64,000 nucleotides of DNA from Lytechinus pictus (GCF_037042905.1 NC_087252.1:2053501-2117500), one strand, 5' to 3'. Shown: positions 24,801-36,237, numbered from the stretch's first letter. The notes: generated by a model from the letters alone, not told the origin. A program made the numbers and translations.

Positions 24801-27800
24801 CTAACTGTCTAATGTCATTTAAAAGCCTCACGAGAAGCAGTAAATCACTATTGTGGTAAAGATCTGTCCTAGCTTGGCGATATTTTTTTGTGTACTGGAG
24901 TTGGAGACAACCAGTGAGAAAATCCGATTGTCATTTGTCAGAGAATTCCCAAATTTTGAAGACGGTTACTCAAGGTTGTTAGACCAAGTGTGGATGGAGC
25001 ACTGTCATATCATGGATGGTACTTCCCTTGGAGTATTATTCGGATAGTGCGTTTCTGGTTCCCTCTAGCGAATAAGCTTGTTGAAGGGTTAAGGCAGCGT
25101 GTCACAACGGTGCACAATACTCCAGAATAGGCCCAATTTAACATTGATAAACAGTCATAAGATCGTCATTTGAAGCACCGAATCGTTTCAACGATCTAGC
25201 GGATAACATTCAGTTTTCGTGCGGCCTTAGACTTAATGTATTGAATGTGATAATTCCATCTAAGATCTTTCTGGACGATCACTCCGAGGAGTTTTACATT
25301 ATCACACTCCTGTATCTGATTCCAATTTATTTCTACCTTGACAGGAGAGGGTGGGTTACGAGCAAAGCACACTGTCTTGTCCTGGCACAAGTCTCAAATT
25401 GGTTCTTTCACATCAGTCCTGGACCGAATTGACTACCTCAGGAGTTGAACTGGGTGATGTGATATGACGTTTTTCTGCGATGGTCAGATCATCGACGTAC
25501 TTATATCAATGGGATAAACAGAGTCGATAAAATAAAGAAGAAAATAACCCACAGCAACCACCTTAACATTGCATGGGTGTTTCTAACAGATCGCCATGAT
25601 TATTATGCAATTGGGACATTAATGTCTTTGAGAAGAAATCTTACCGGCGAAAAAGTTTTTGCTGATTTCCGAGCATCCAGACTTGCCTAAAGCAAGGCTT
25701 AGGACAGCATTCGGATTTTCACTGAACCTGCTGCACCGCCATTCCATGAATAGCTTCATAGCTTCATTTGGGTCTTTTATTCCTCCATGTAAATTGGGTA
25801 GATCAGCTTGACCAGCATAAAGCTTGAAAAGAAGTTGTTGAATTTTCTGGGGATCTACAATGTCTGTTATTATCTGTTCTACTGTTGCCTGTGAAACTTT
25901 TTCATCTGTTCGTTTTCGGTTCTCTGTAAGAAAAAAAGCATACACTGATTAATAATTATCAATGGTTATTCCCATATATTCCCATCTATCGAAACGCAAA
26001 CACATCATTTATATGCAAAGTAAACAAAACAATTCGAAACACGGTATACTTGTTGACGGGAACTTAAAGAAAAGACTGAATTATAAATCAGAAGTTTGTT
26101 ATTGGACACCTTCATAATAGCGATTGGGTTTCATCCACTTCCATATTTCATGAACATTGCTCTGATTTAATTGTCTTAGTTTATTAATCAACAATTTATT
26201 ACATCATGTGTTCACTAAAATTTTACCTCGCATTTCATTACAGTATGGAAGCTTAAAAGTGCCACCGAGATGTCCATATAGTCATCTCGTCATCTATTAG
26301 GGAAAATAATAAGATGACGGGGTCTATATTCCGCGTGAGAGATGATCAGATGACAAGATCTTGGATCTCGTCATGTCTAGATCTTGTAGAAGAGATGATC
26401 AGATGACAAGATCTCGGATCCAAGATCATGCCATCTGATTATCTCTTCTAAAATATGTAGACATGACGAGATCCAAGATCATGCCATCTGATCATCTCTT
26501 CTGAAATATGTATACATGACGAAATCCAAGATCTTGTCATCTGATCATATCTTCTAAAAGATGTAGACATGACGAGATCCAAGATCTTGTCATCTGATCA
26601 TCTCTCACGCGGAATATAGACCCCGTCATCTTATTCTTTTCCCTAATAGATGTAGACATGACGAGATGATTATATGGACATCTGGATCGCACTTTTAAGC
26701 TTCCATATTACAGTGCAGCATTTTCGACCCTGTTCTGTTGCATGAAAAAAAATAGAAATATCTGTTTTGGTAGTAATAGCGAAAGTAGTAATATCAAAAA
26801 TGTAAAAGTACCACGTAGATTCTGCCATCGCGTCCCAAAATTTGCATTTTGCAACGCTGATTGAAGTTTGTTGGCATGTTTATTTTTTCTATGTTCATCT
26901 TTCCATTTGCAGAGAAGATTGTATACTTCAGGTGCCCTCATCTCTTCTGTTGCATCCTTAATACCAAGATTAAGAAGGGCCTGATGTAATTTCTTCATAT
27001 CACTGCTTGGTGTGTCATACGCGAGTGACCATAGCTCATAGAATGATATGTCTCCTGGTAATGAACAAATCAATTAATGAAACAATCTTGTCAGTTGAAA
27101 AGCAAAGTTCGGGATAATATGTATTCAAAATATATAAAATGCACAGGACTGTATGCAAATATTCAATATCCACAATAAAACATGTCTTTACACACTGGTA
27201 GTTTGATCACACCCTTAGCATTTCACATTTTAGAAAGTCAATAACGTTCAAAATTCCTTTTTTCTCTCGCAAGGGTACTTTACACATGACTAAAAATAAA
27301 GCACTAATGTACTAAGATTGGATAAATAGATCACAGATACAATTTTGCAGCACTATTGAAAATAGTGGAAAATTTTCATTATTTTAATTCATGTATACTT
27401 TCACCTTTTAACACTTCAGTTAGAAGTTGAACGAATCATAAGATTGCTACAACAAACATTGCCGACGGAAGCAAAAAAAATTAGGGGGGGGGGGAAACCA
27501 CCAATTTTTTTTGAAAAGCAAAAAAAAAAGGTTAGCAACCGAAATTTTAGGGGGGGGGGGTGACCGACAAAATTTTTTGACAAGCAAAAAAAGGGGTAAA
27601 AATCTAAGGGGGGATCCACCTCAAATTAAGGGGGGGGGACAGGTCCCCCGCTTCCGCCGCCTATGACAACAAACATCATACAGACCTCACTGCCAATCTT
27701 ACCATCAATATGTGCTTGTTCAATCATAGGGATACTTTCCTGGCCATCATTTCTCGCGATAGTACGATCTAAATGAAATAATGTTTCATTGAATCATTAA

Positions 27801-30800
27801 TAGTACAAATAAATATCTAATCACAATATATTCGTACGTTTGAGAAATGACAAACAAATTACAAGAGAGCGAGATCAAATTTTGCCTTTATATAATTTCA
27901 AAAAAATTATACATGAACACAATCAACACAGAAACTCACCCGTCAACCGAAGGGAACATGCTAAGAAAAAAAAATCGAATTAGAGAGAAGCATATTTATT
28001 GCAATTCTTTAATATCGGGTTCCTTGATATCATCATACCTCATTTAAGGATTTACTGTCAGCAACATAATTTTCCCTCAATAATGTAAATCATTACCTTC
28101 ACACTGCTCTGTGGCTATGTTCGAAAGATCGTTAATCCTCAATTACTGTTTATTTCTTGCACGTGCTTAGTTTTATTGGCTTTAATATTGCGCCGTGGAT
28201 TTTCCCGGCATATTTCGAATAAAGTTTTATATCAATTATCGCCTTAGTCTACAATAAGAAATGGATTAATAAATATGCCAATCAATAACTGCACAAACCA
28301 ATATATTCAATGTTCATACCCGTTGTTGTAGTGCCATCAAAAGTGTTCTGCCGAAAACACGCAATACGTTTCAACCGAAGAAACACTGCAATCGCTCCAA
28401 GAAGAATAAGGACGAACAGTGGAACAACTGCAGATCATCAGTGCGTTGAAAATGATTTAGAGAGGAAAGAAAGTTTTAATCAGCCAGACAAGTCAATAAA
28501 AGGTTCGTAAAATATTAGCTGTATTTTTTAAATCAAAGAACATACATACAAATACCATCACGCACATACACATGCAATAAGTTCCCTTTTTCTAATTTCC
28601 CTTTTTAACGAAACTGTTGTGAGGTAATAATTTGGCAGGATTGTTACGGCAACCATTCACTAATATGGTGTTAACATTCGATTTATCAAACGTCACGTAA
28701 TCTAATCGTTCCAAAAGTTACAAGGGACATTCAGGGGGACATGAGGAAATTTATCGATTTCCTGACATTAAATTATTTTTAACAGTTTATTGAGCTTAGT
28801 TAAAACGTTGTCATCATTGTTACATTTTTCATGCCAAAATTCACTATTCAATTTCAAAATGAGATCTGATCTTTATCAGCAAAATGTTTCCTCTCATATT
28901 GGAGGTAGCAGCCATGTTATGGTTAACATTCCATGCAAAATGCTATAATTTTGTTCTCCTTTGATAGACATGTTTACTTATTCATTTGGTAGGGGAGGGA
29001 TATTTTCAAAATTGACCAAAACGGTCGATCACCGAGATATTCTTCTTTAATATATTCTACATTTGTGAGTTGTACAGGACCACTTCAGTCAACAAATTAT
29101 GTGGTTATAGCATTTATGAACAAGGAGTCATGAAAAAAAGAAAATTAAAGAAACGGTCGACACTTCCTTCACACATACACACAGCCAACAGCTGCACACA
29201 CATGTATCAACAACTTTCCCGTAAGAATAGAAAGTTACCAAGAAATATTGCATATCATTGAATAAATACATAAGCATACTTCTTATTATTATATCAGTTA
29301 CATTTCTTCTTAATAAGTGCATTGATAATCTTCACTGGAATAGGCGTTTTGTGGTAAATATTTTACGTTTTCCCTTGAAATCGTTTTACAATTTCTGTAA
29401 TAATAAAGTAACGAATATTACCAATTTTGGCTGCATGGTTACCACTTTTGTCTTCTTTCGTAATATCAGTTGTGAATGCTCTACTCGTTCCTGTAACCGA
29501 GTGCATTCCAGTCGATGATTCCACGAAGATCGTTGCGGCTTGCTGTTCTCCTGTCCCAGGAATATTAGAAGCAACACAAATGTATTGAGTTTGACTCGGC
29601 TGGGCTTCAATGGAAATAGACTTATTTTTCGTCCCGTCATCATTACCCCATTCCTTGGCAACGGCATTCATCTTCTGAGAACCGTGCAAGAAGAAAATGT
29701 CTATCTGAGGGTAGTAGTTCGTCACTGAGCAAGTTAAGACGATGGTTGTATTAGTCAAGACACGACATGATGGCTCTGTGGTATTTAGTCCAGGTGATAC
29801 TGTATCAGTACACTGGTTGATAGTTGGAAATGGTTCTTGTGGGGGAGCTGAAAATAAAGAAAGAAAAGATACAATGTGAAAATCATATGGCAATTGCAAG
29901 GCATAATGAACATATGTATTTGCACGAATTCCCTCGAAGTGCATTTCTTTATGAATAAATTGTTTTTCTTTACGGATAATTATCATTCGCGTTATTGAAT
30001 GCCAAATGGATTGATAAACATCCTTCATAGAGAAGATGTATTGTGTCATGAGATTCAATGGCACAACGTTCAAAGGTATCTTTGAAGCTTAGCTCAATTT
30101 GAAAGCAAAGTCTAAGAGTGACTAGTAACTTCCTATTATGATAATTAGGGGAAATCATGTAGGGCTTAAAAATAAACGCCAGTGGTGGTAAGGTTAAAGG
30201 AGAATGAAACCCTTGAAACCAGCTGAATTCATATCAAAGAGAAAAATCAAAAAAACATATTGTTGAAAGTTTGAGGAAGATTGAATGAATAATAAGAAGT
30301 TATGAGCATTTGAATATTGAGATCACTAATGCCATGTAGTTCCTCCCATTGGCAATGCGACCAAGATCTGTGATGTCACACACGTACAACTCCCTCATTA
30401 CTTAAGTACTTATTTCACTTATATTCTCACTTTTATAGAGTCTATCACAAGGTGAGGTGTCCTCTTTATGAGAGGACAAGTACAGAGGTTCTACAACATT
30501 ATATCATTGATTAATCGTTTGTCATATGATTAGAATGAGCAAAAAGATATGTTTTGGGGTATATTTTCAGTGTCCAAAAGGGAAGAGTTGTTCATCTGTG
30601 ACATCGTAGATCTTGGTCACATTGCCAATGGGAGGATCTCCATAGCATTAGTGATCTCGACATTCGAATGCTCATAACTCTTCTATTGCTAGTCCTATTT
30701 TACTCAAACTTTTGTTGATCTTATTCTTTGATTTTTCTGCTTTCACAAAGCTAACTTGCTCCAAGAGTTTCATTCTCCTTTAACTATCTCAAAATCATTT

Positions 30801-32796
30801 TGAACAGATTCCATAAAATTACACCCGAAGTGTATTATAAAACCATGAAAAACAAATAAGCCGCATGATTCCGATGAAAAATATGTAATTGCTGAGATAT
30901 TGGCCAAACAAGCATGTCATTTCAGTAAGATGTATGTAAATAAACCAGATCTAGATGTTTTTGATAAAATTACATGTAATCTCGAACTTTAAAGACTATA
31001 TGATGAAATCAATTGTTGCTGCAGCTTGCAGCTACTTTCCTTAAGCTTTGAGATCTTAATTCGCTACATTATCACAAATATCATCCTATCCTTACCAAAG
31101 ATTTTCACATCTGTTTGGTTGTATATCAGGATACCAAGATAGTTCGAGACCCGGCATATGTATCGACCTTCATCTTCTATCCGGGCATCTCTGATGGTCA
31201 GAGTGTAATTGGAAGCCATGCCATACCGACTGTCCTCGGTGCATGGTCCGGAGATTTGCCCTACCCCGTCCCTATCTACCCAGATGAGAAGATTGTCTGC
31301 AGTTTCCGGTTTATCTCCTTTCTTCCAGTAGACAGCCACGGGCGATCGGTAAAACTCACAGTTAAGCACAATATCGTCCCCCTTTTTGATGGATTTGTGG
31401 AGATCCGTGCGAACGAAACCGTCTGGTACATCTCCAGCAACACCTTTGAAATTCATATACATATGAGTACGTTATTCAAAGGGGAATCTAAACCAAATAA
31501 AAGCTTCTTTCCAGAGGAAAAGGGAAAAATCAGTTAAGTTGATAGGTGAAAGTTTGAACAATATCGGACAAAAATAAGAAAGTTTTTGAAAGTTGTAGAA
31601 GATACTGGTTATCACCCATGGAAATTTCCAATTGGCCGCATAAGTCATGTCATAGTGATGTAAGGCAAGGACTACTCTTCCGTGTACTCAATAACATGAA
31701 ATGTCTAAAATTTCATTTTTTCAAAAGTTTTACTTCAAGTTATATATTTTTCTTTCATGGAGACAAAACACTAGTAGTACCTTGAATATATTTATATTAC
31801 TGCCCATGGGGAATGAGTATTTAGGGGAAAACAACACATTCCTGATAATTAGTTACATGGCCTATGGGAAACTTGTCCTTGCCCCTTGTCATTATTTATT
31901 TACCCAATGGCCAATTTGATATCTACATAGTCTTAGTGATCTCAATTTTAAAGCAGCCATAACTTTCTTATTGCTTGTCCGATTTCTGTCAGACTTTTAC
32001 CATTCTCTTTGATTTATTTTTCTCCTTTTAAACACAACATTTTGTGACCAAGGCTGGATTCACCTTTAAAAACTTATTTGATAACAATGAAATATAAGCG
32101 AAGGGAGAGCAATAGAGGGAGAGAAAAATGAAGAAAAATGAATGAAGGAAATGCCGTAAATAAACCTGATAGATGAAAATATCATGTTAACAGGATTTTA
32201 TTTTTATAGTTCTATAAACATTGTACGGCAATTCGGCATGTCCCGTCTCCACCTAATATATCAAGTTGGTTTGCGATTCCCGACGATAAAAAATAACCAA
32301 GTCACACACACACACACGCACGCATTCACCTTCTTCACACCCATCTCACCCACATTCTCACGCACAGACACAAACACACATTGCCAAAACCCACACCAAC
32401 CCGAAAACACAGACCAAGACAGAAGTGTTCATACACACATACGCACCCATACTCACACACGCCACTCAACCCACAGCAGAAAAATGCCCTTCATTACAAA
32501 TGCCCCAAACATATGCTATATGTGCCCTCCTTGGATGAAAATCCCCAATACTTTCCAAATAATACGCGTACAAATCCCCAGTATATAGGAGAACATACAG
32601 GGAGACACACATTGACACACAAGGCTTCATTGATTCACAAAACACAATTACCCAATAAAGAAATGTGCTTAAAGATAAAAGGGTTGAAATAATAGGATGT
32701 TTATCTCATTAATTAGTAGTACTTACGCCATATGAAAGATGCAAATAGAAGACACCCCACGCACAAAGAGAGTAATATTTTCTGTGTATTCTCCAT
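21558..32796 (-). CDS. Gene A: Ig-Ig-TM receptor with five death-like modules
   Basis: Ten exons joined by phase-1 introns give a complete 796-residue protein: signal peptide (1-23), V-like Ig (24-139), second Ig (140-281), transmembrane segment (about 283-298), linker (318-339), then five death-fold-like modules A1 340-420, B1 421-513, A2 514-592, B2 593-683 and a terminal A3 684-796. Exons, 5' to 3': 32727-32796, 31096-31443, 29422-29847, 28320-28427, 27703-27768, 26812-27054, 25645-25923, 23646-23882, 22166-22438, 21558-21898. It should be a type I membrane protein that recognises a ligand outside and recruits death-fold adaptors inside. That is inferred from domain logic; no ligand or adaptor is evident. 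It is a head-to-head paralogue of gene B, and the first seven exons match in order, with four of them identical or nearly identical in length. I cannot place it in a named family. Exon edges are read by eye, but every exon keeps frame. Confidence 0.85.
22166..22438 (-). CDS. Gene A exon 9: death-like module B2
   Basis: 91 codons, hidden from simple ORF finding because it has no internal start. Type B: IEHILWQIKDPDKLRRFLQK, a polar loop, then VVEWKHQDLDENPYILLSHA and FFKG. The acceptor is CTCAGAG; using the second AG gives phase 1 and the expected Glu-Lys-Arg opening shared with B1. Donor GTAAAC. The frame open on the other strand here is a shadow. Confidence 0.8.
23030..23626. mobile_element. 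~600-bp MITE (AAAGGTCAAGTCCACC termini), intron 8 of gene A
   Basis: The left end TTTAAAGGTCAAGTCCACCC pairs with the right end GGGTGAACTTGTCCTTTAAA. Inner arms also pair: ATCGGATGGAAAAT against ATCCGATTTTGATG, AAGTTATGACATTTTAAA against TTTTAGAATGTCATAACTTT, and ACTCACTATTTCTTTTG against its complement. Non-coding, with arms of about 200 bp. Confidence 0.75.
23646..23882 (-). CDS. Gene A exon 8: death-like module A2
   Basis: 79 codons of type A: SFPELWTLSRS, LKNLSLG, IYVHLCDWKEKN, LLLDALTKANFKEAWKDIMG. Acceptor CTTTCCAG. The donor GTGCGT is the weakest of the set, but frame and the boundary at the usual Gly codon agree. The open frame runs seven codons into the intron. Confidence 0.75.
24860..25560 (-). 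mobile_element. CR1-like LINE fragment (decayed reverse transcriptase)
   Basis: In intron 7 of gene A, same strand. The catalytic YVDD motif is at 25489-25500. It is followed in shifted frames by DKTVCFARNP, VKLLGVIVQKDLRWNYHI and RKLNVIR, then by a frame with GVLCTVVTRCLNPSTSLFAR, the typical C-terminal region of CR1/L2-type LINE reverse transcriptases. Stops and frameshifts make it dead, and both ends are truncated. Confidence 0.7.
25645..25923 (-). CDS. Gene A exon 7: death-like module B1
   Basis: 93 codons. Type-B module: VEQIITDIVDPQKIQQLLFK, a loop, then AMKLFMEWR, AVLSLALGKSGC and ISKNFF. The second half (L-x-x-W, then L-x-x-AL-x-x-x-G) has the helix 4-6 look of death-fold domains. 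The equivalent loop in gene B holds a large repeat insertion. Acceptor CTTACAG, donor GTAAGA. Confidence 0.8.
26244..26707. mobile_element. MITE with internal minisatellite, intron 6 of gene A
   Basis: The termini ATGGAAGCTTAAAAGTGCC and GCACTTTTAAGCTTCCAT are inverted. Further in, TAGGGAAAATAATAAGATGACGG and CGCGGAATATAGACCCCGTC also pair. The centre is 3-4 copies of a ~60-bp repeat with GATGATCAGATGACAAGATC and TGTAGACATGACGAGATCC. Non-coding. It lies about 105 bases downstream of the exon 6 donor. Confidence 0.7.
26812..27054 (-). CDS. Gene A exon 6: death-like module A1
   Basis: 81 codons, exactly as long as gene B exon 6 and clearly homologous: SFYELWSLAYDTP, then LLNLGI, VYNLLCKWKDEH, LQSALQNANFGTRWQNLRG. 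The order, an amphipathic helix, an LGI turn, an LLxxWK helix, then L-x-x-AL and a Trp near the end, resembles the DEATH-domain fold. The family assignment is by pattern, not search. Confidence 0.8.
27470..27665. repeat. G-rich low-complexity dispersed repeat, intron 5 of gene A
   Basis: Contains GACGGAAGC, several G8-G12 runs and TTGACAAGCAAAAAAAGG, and ends GTCCCCCGCTTCCGCCGCC. The same word set occurs at 36020-36237 and 53327-53515, so it is a family of GC-edged repeats ending in GGATCCGCC/CTTCCGCC-like sequence. Confidence 0.5.
27703..27768 (-). CDS. Gene A exon 5: juxtamembrane linker
   Basis: 22 codons (DRTIARNDGQESIPMIEQAH and on), between acceptor TTTAG and donor GTAAGA, phase 1 at both ends. 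It is polar with no known motif. The equivalent exon in gene B has 18 codons and weak similarity, so it is supported mainly by phase and position. Confidence 0.6.
28320..28427 (-). CDS. Gene A exon 4: transmembrane segment
   Basis: 36 codons: VVPLFVLILLGAIAVFL followed by RLKR, a 16-17 residue hydrophobic helix with a basic stop-transfer sequence, consistent with type I topology. The remaining 15 residues are the start of the cytoplasmic tail. Acceptor CTGCAG, donor GTATGA. Too short to be found as an open-frame call; located by frame, splice phase and similarity to gene B exon 4 (both open VVP). Confidence 0.8.
29422..29847 (-). CDS. Gene A exon 3: second Ig domain and stalk
   Basis: 142 codons. 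A C1-like pattern, TIVLTCSVTNYYPQIDIFF followed by QYICVAS, gives the core disulphide; the canonical Trp of strand C is replaced by Phe/Leu. Two further cysteines lie near the start and could form a second bridge. The last 35 residues are Ser/Thr/Lys-rich, a likely stalk before the membrane. Acceptor TTTTCAG, donor GTAATA. Confidence 0.85.
30194..30783. mobile_element. 590-bp MITE (AAAGGAGAATGAAAC termini), intron 2 of gene A
   Basis: Bounded by TTAAAGGAGAATGAAACCC and its reverse complement GTTTCATTCTCCTTTAA. Interior pairs include CATTTGAATATTGAGATCAC against its complement near 30650. A second copy in opposite orientation is at 63074-63665. The TTAA at the edge may be part of the terminus or a target duplication. 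Confidence 0.8.
31096..31443 (-). CDS. Gene A exon 2: V-like Ig domain
   Basis: 116 codons, one complete Ig domain. Cys52 in IVLNCEF, Trp63 in AVYWKKG and the DEGRYIC signature (Asp114, Cys120) are the classical V/I-set landmarks. Possible N-glycosylation at NYT (102) and NQT. Cys91 has no partner here, whereas the paralogue has two cysteines in this loop. The acceptor, ATTTCAAAG/GTG, has a poor pyrimidine tract and lies only about 30 bases from a MITE. Confidence 0.85.
31475..32070. mobile_element. ~596-bp MITE, intron 1 of gene A
   Basis: Ends TTCAAAGGGGAATCTAAACC and CCAGGCTGGATTCACCTTTAA-like (imperfect inverted). Inner pairs include GATAGGTGAAAGTTTGAACA against the TGTCAGACTTTTACCATTC region. 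It resembles the 590-bp family but has distinct ends. Its inner edge is about 31 bases from the Ig1 splice acceptor. Confidence 0.6.
32300..32470 (+). repeat. CA-rich low-complexity tract, intron 1 of gene A
   Basis: Repeated ACACAC, CACCC and ACACACG words over about 170 bp. Open frames here, such as the 134-residue one starting at 32184, are products of the repeat. Confidence 0.7.
32727..32796 (-). CDS. Gene A exon 1: signal peptide
   Basis: Starts at ATG 32796 and encodes MENTQKILLSLCVGCLLFAS and a few more residues before the donor GTAAGT. A short polar start followed by a Leu/Val/Cys-rich core is a standard signal peptide. The LSLCV-x-C-x-L core is shared with gene B exon 1. It ends in phase 1, matching the Ig exon. 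The same context in both paralogues supports this start. Confidence 0.75.
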
Positions 32797-33468
32797 TTTG
32801 TAGACCTTCTATTACGCGATGAAAATAATGTGCAGTTTCGAGCCGCTAACGCTCAAAAGTTAATATTGACACTGTTAGCTGTCGCATCATTAATCATGAT
32901 ACTTTGATCATGTTTATTCCTATATTTTATGTTCATCGGTAAACAAATGTGTGGCTTAATTTGGCGAGTAAACGATTTTCGAGGAATGAAGGTTACTTTC
33001 TTAAAGAGAGGCCCAAAAAATGGAGAAATAAAACTTGCGGAACATTCTTCTCACTGTTATACCCAGGTGTTATACAAATCTTACACTATGCTTCTGGAGG
33101 TAGTTCTTGGTTATAGTGATGTGTTGAAGACTTAAGGACCGGAAAATAAAAAATAAAGGAATATGTTAAAGCAATATTCAATTCAAAATAATCAATTAAA
33201 AGGATAACGTTAGCAGTGGTGCAATGAGCCAAAAAATTATGAGGGGCCAGATATGGCGTATCGTGCAAAATGTAGAAAAGAGTTGCGATTGAGCAAAATT
33301 TTTCAACATATTTTGATGTAGAGGAATGAAGGACATGAATGAGAATATGCTAATATAGCCTACTGCAAAGCATAAATCTGTACAATAAGATATACATGAC
33401 TAAGAAAAACTATTTGGGTCACTGGCATGGTACTGTAAATCAATGTTTACAAACAAAGACTGAGATAT

Positions 33469-35576
33469 CATAATGGGGAAAATGGCAGTGTAAACCACGA
33501 TTTTTTAATGGAAGTTTTGAATCGCTTTAATATGGGAACAAAATTTATTAAGTGGGTAAAAAACATTTATTGCGAGAGGAAAAGTTATGTTATGAATAAT
33601 GGATTTTTAACTAAGGTAATTAATATGGAAAGAGGCATATTCCAAGGGTGCCCAATTTCCCCCTATCTTTTTTACTTGTAATTGAAACAATGGATTTTGC
33701 TGTGAGACAAAATGACAATATCAAAGGTATTCCAATCCAAAATGAAGAAGTGAAAATTTTATTGATGGCGGAGGATTCAACTTGTTTTTTGGATGGTTCC
33801 TTGGAATCTTTTAATATTTTATTTCAAGTGCTTGATAAATTTGCTAGTAGTTCAGGGTGTAGGCTTAACTTATCTAAGTCAGAAGCTATCTGGATGGGAA
33901 GGAAAAAAGGTTGTCAAGATTTCCCATTTGCTGAAAGAGGTCTAACATGGAGAGATAATTCTTTCAAAACATTGGGTATTCAATTTTCGTAGAATTTTAA
34001 TTCACTGTATAGTCTTTACTATGTTCCTAAACTGAGGCAGATAGAGAATATATTGAATTGTTGGCGCTCAAGAAATTTGTCTTTTGTTGGAAAAATCTGT
34101 GTTATTAAAACTTTATTAATGCCTCAGTTGCTGTATTTATTATCTGTTTTGTGTATTAAAATTCCAAGCATTTTTTTTAAAGATCTAAATACTTTATTTT
34201 ACAGATTTATTTCGAATGGAGGCAAGGACAGAGTAAAGAGGAATTTTTTTTGTAATGAGTTTTCTGCCTGTGGGCTCAAGATGGTTGATCCCTATACATT
34301 TTCATTGGCTCAGAAAATGATTTGGGTAAAATTTTTGTTAAATGATAATTACAATAGTGGATGGAAATTAATTGAAGTTTCCTTTTTTAGACAAATTTAA
34401 TGCAATGAGGGACATTTTGTGGAAGGCCCATGCACCTGAACAAATTTTGAATTATTTGAATTGTTCCCTACTTGCAGACTCAATCCGGACCTGGTACTTG
34501 TTTAGAGATAAAGCTTCCAGAAAAGAGTTTGGTTATGATTATTTGTATTTGGGTTATTCACATTGTATTTGGTTTGACAGAAATGTCAGATCCAAATCTA
34601 AACAATTTTTCTTTTTATGAAAATTGGTTTAATAAGGGCATAGTTTTTATAAGTGATCTCTTTAATCCACCCCATCCAGGTTACAAGTTATATGAAGAGT
34701 TAGTTCTCGACTTTGAAATTTCAGCAAAAGATAGAAGAAAGTATATTTTTTTATTACAAAATATTCCTGGTCCATGGTTAGATTGGCATAATAATCCAGA
34801 TTTAGATATCCATTCTGAAGTTGTAGATAAATTATTAGAGGAAAGGAAAGTTAGCAGTTATGCATACTCGATATTTTTCGATCAATGTCTCCCAGATAAT
34901 TGTATTTCCTTTTGGGAAGAGTCGTGCCCTCCTAACGACAAAGTAGACTGGGAGAAAATACATATGCTGAATTTTAAGAGTACTATTGATAGCCGCCTCA
35001 GATCATTTTATTTTAAGGTGTTTCATAAGACAATTGCCCTTAATGCATTTTTATTTAAAATCAAGAGAAAAGATTCCCCAAACTGTTCATTCTGTAAAAG
35101 AGACCCTGAAACAATTGTACATATATTTTGTGATTGTCCGGTGGTTAACATTGTATGGGACGACCTGTTATCTATAATAAACCAAAAACAACATTCAAAT
35201 ATTATCCTTTCCCCCTTTGTAAAGATTTTTGGTATTCAAGATGATAATTGTCTAGCATTCATTTTCCTTGCTTTCAAATACTATGTTCACTTTTGTAAAT
35301 TTAATAACAAAACCCCCAATATTGTGGAATTCAAAGCTCATATCCAAGGTATTAAGGATATTGAATATGTTTTGGCGAAGAAAAATGGTAAATTACCTGT
35401 ACATTTTAAAAAGTGGAGATTTGATATCTAATTTGTTTTATGTATCTGTCTTGACAAGTATATACCTACATGTATGTAAGTGCTGCTCTGTTTAATCATG
35501 TAAAAAGCTTGTTGATTTGTTTGATTTGTACTGTGAATTATTTTTTGATCAATAAATATTGAAAAAAAAAAAACAT
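33469..35576 (+). mobile_element. 5'-truncated L1/Tx1-like LINE
   Basis: A 12-base target duplication AGACTGAGATAT (33457-33468 and 35577-35588) flanks the element, and an A-rich tail with AATAAA (35551) closes it. Coding remnants: GIFQGCPISPYLF of reverse transcriptase near 33640; a shifted frame at 33648-33992 where the catalytic FADD-type motif is changed to MAED; then 34053-34400; then the C-terminal frame 34472-35431. That last frame carries a C-x2-C-x-H-type zinc knuckle (CSFCKRDPETIVHIFCDCP). Frameshifts and stops make it inactive. It lies between the two receptor genes. Confidence 0.85.
34472..35431 (+). pseudogene. LINE ORF2 C-terminal remnant
   Basis: A 319-residue open frame out of register with the upstream reverse transcriptase. 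The recognisable part is the Cys/His knuckle at about residues 208-226 and the Trp-rich tail typical of L1/Tx1-type LINE proteins of aquatic animals. The frame survives by chance and youth; without the endonuclease and an intact RT it cannot support transposition. Confidence 0.75.
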
Positions 35577-36019
35577 AGACTGAGATATGCGTTTAACTAT
35601 TTTTATCAATGTTTACAAAGTCTGAGATAGACATGACTTGTAACATATACAGTCCTCCATTCTTTATCCCTAACCCTTCTGACTCTATCAATTATCATCA
35701 TCTAGAACAGAATGGGTGTAAGAGATCTAAACTCAAATAATATTAGTTCAGGTGGTCAAAGCTTGATGGAGTTCAGTTCCATTTGGGCTATATCTAAGAG
35801 CAATGCTCGTCGATTCATGGACCAGTTCGGTCAATGGTCGATTCAACAAGTTCAGACGAGAGAAAACAGTAAACAGCATGAATGTAGAACCTTGGAAAAT
35901 AGACCATTCAGCTTACCAGTCAACGAGACTTATCGGACACAAACTCTAAAACGTATTTTTTATTCCACAACTCCTATAGAATGATTCGTTGAAGAACGCA
36001 ACGCTTGAGATACACACCT

Positions 36020-36237
36020 CCATGGGCGTATCCAGGATTTAAAAAAGGGGAGCACATGTTTTCGAGGAAAAAAATTGACAAGCAAAAAAAGGGGAAAAAA
36101 GGTCTTTACTTTCAAAAGGGGGGCACACTTCTGTTCTTATGGCATTTTTACATTACAAATTTTAATTTTGCTTCTCGAAAGGAGAGGGGGCACGGACCGA
36201 CTGTGCCCCCCCCCCCCTGGATCCGGCAGTGCACACG
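36020..36237. repeat. G/C-rich dispersed repeat
   Basis: Begins CCATGGGCGTATCCAGGATT, contains TTGACAAGCAAAAAAAGGGG and CTTTCAAAAGGGGGGCACAC, and ends with C13 and CTGGATCCGGCAGTG. Related to 27470-27665 and 53327-53515. Confidence 0.55.

Noticed and set aside
29363-30073. 236-residue minus-strand ORF as a stand-alone gene
   Set aside because: Only 29422-29847 is the Ig exon; the rest reads into introns on both sides past good splice sites.
31115-31537. 140-residue plus-strand ORF
   Set aside because: It is the antisense shadow of the Ig1 exon of gene A, whose minus-strand frame has clear Ig landmarks and splice sites.
32184-32692. ORFs of 103-134 residues rich in Thr/His
   Set aside because: Translation of a CA-rich low-complexity tract in an intron.
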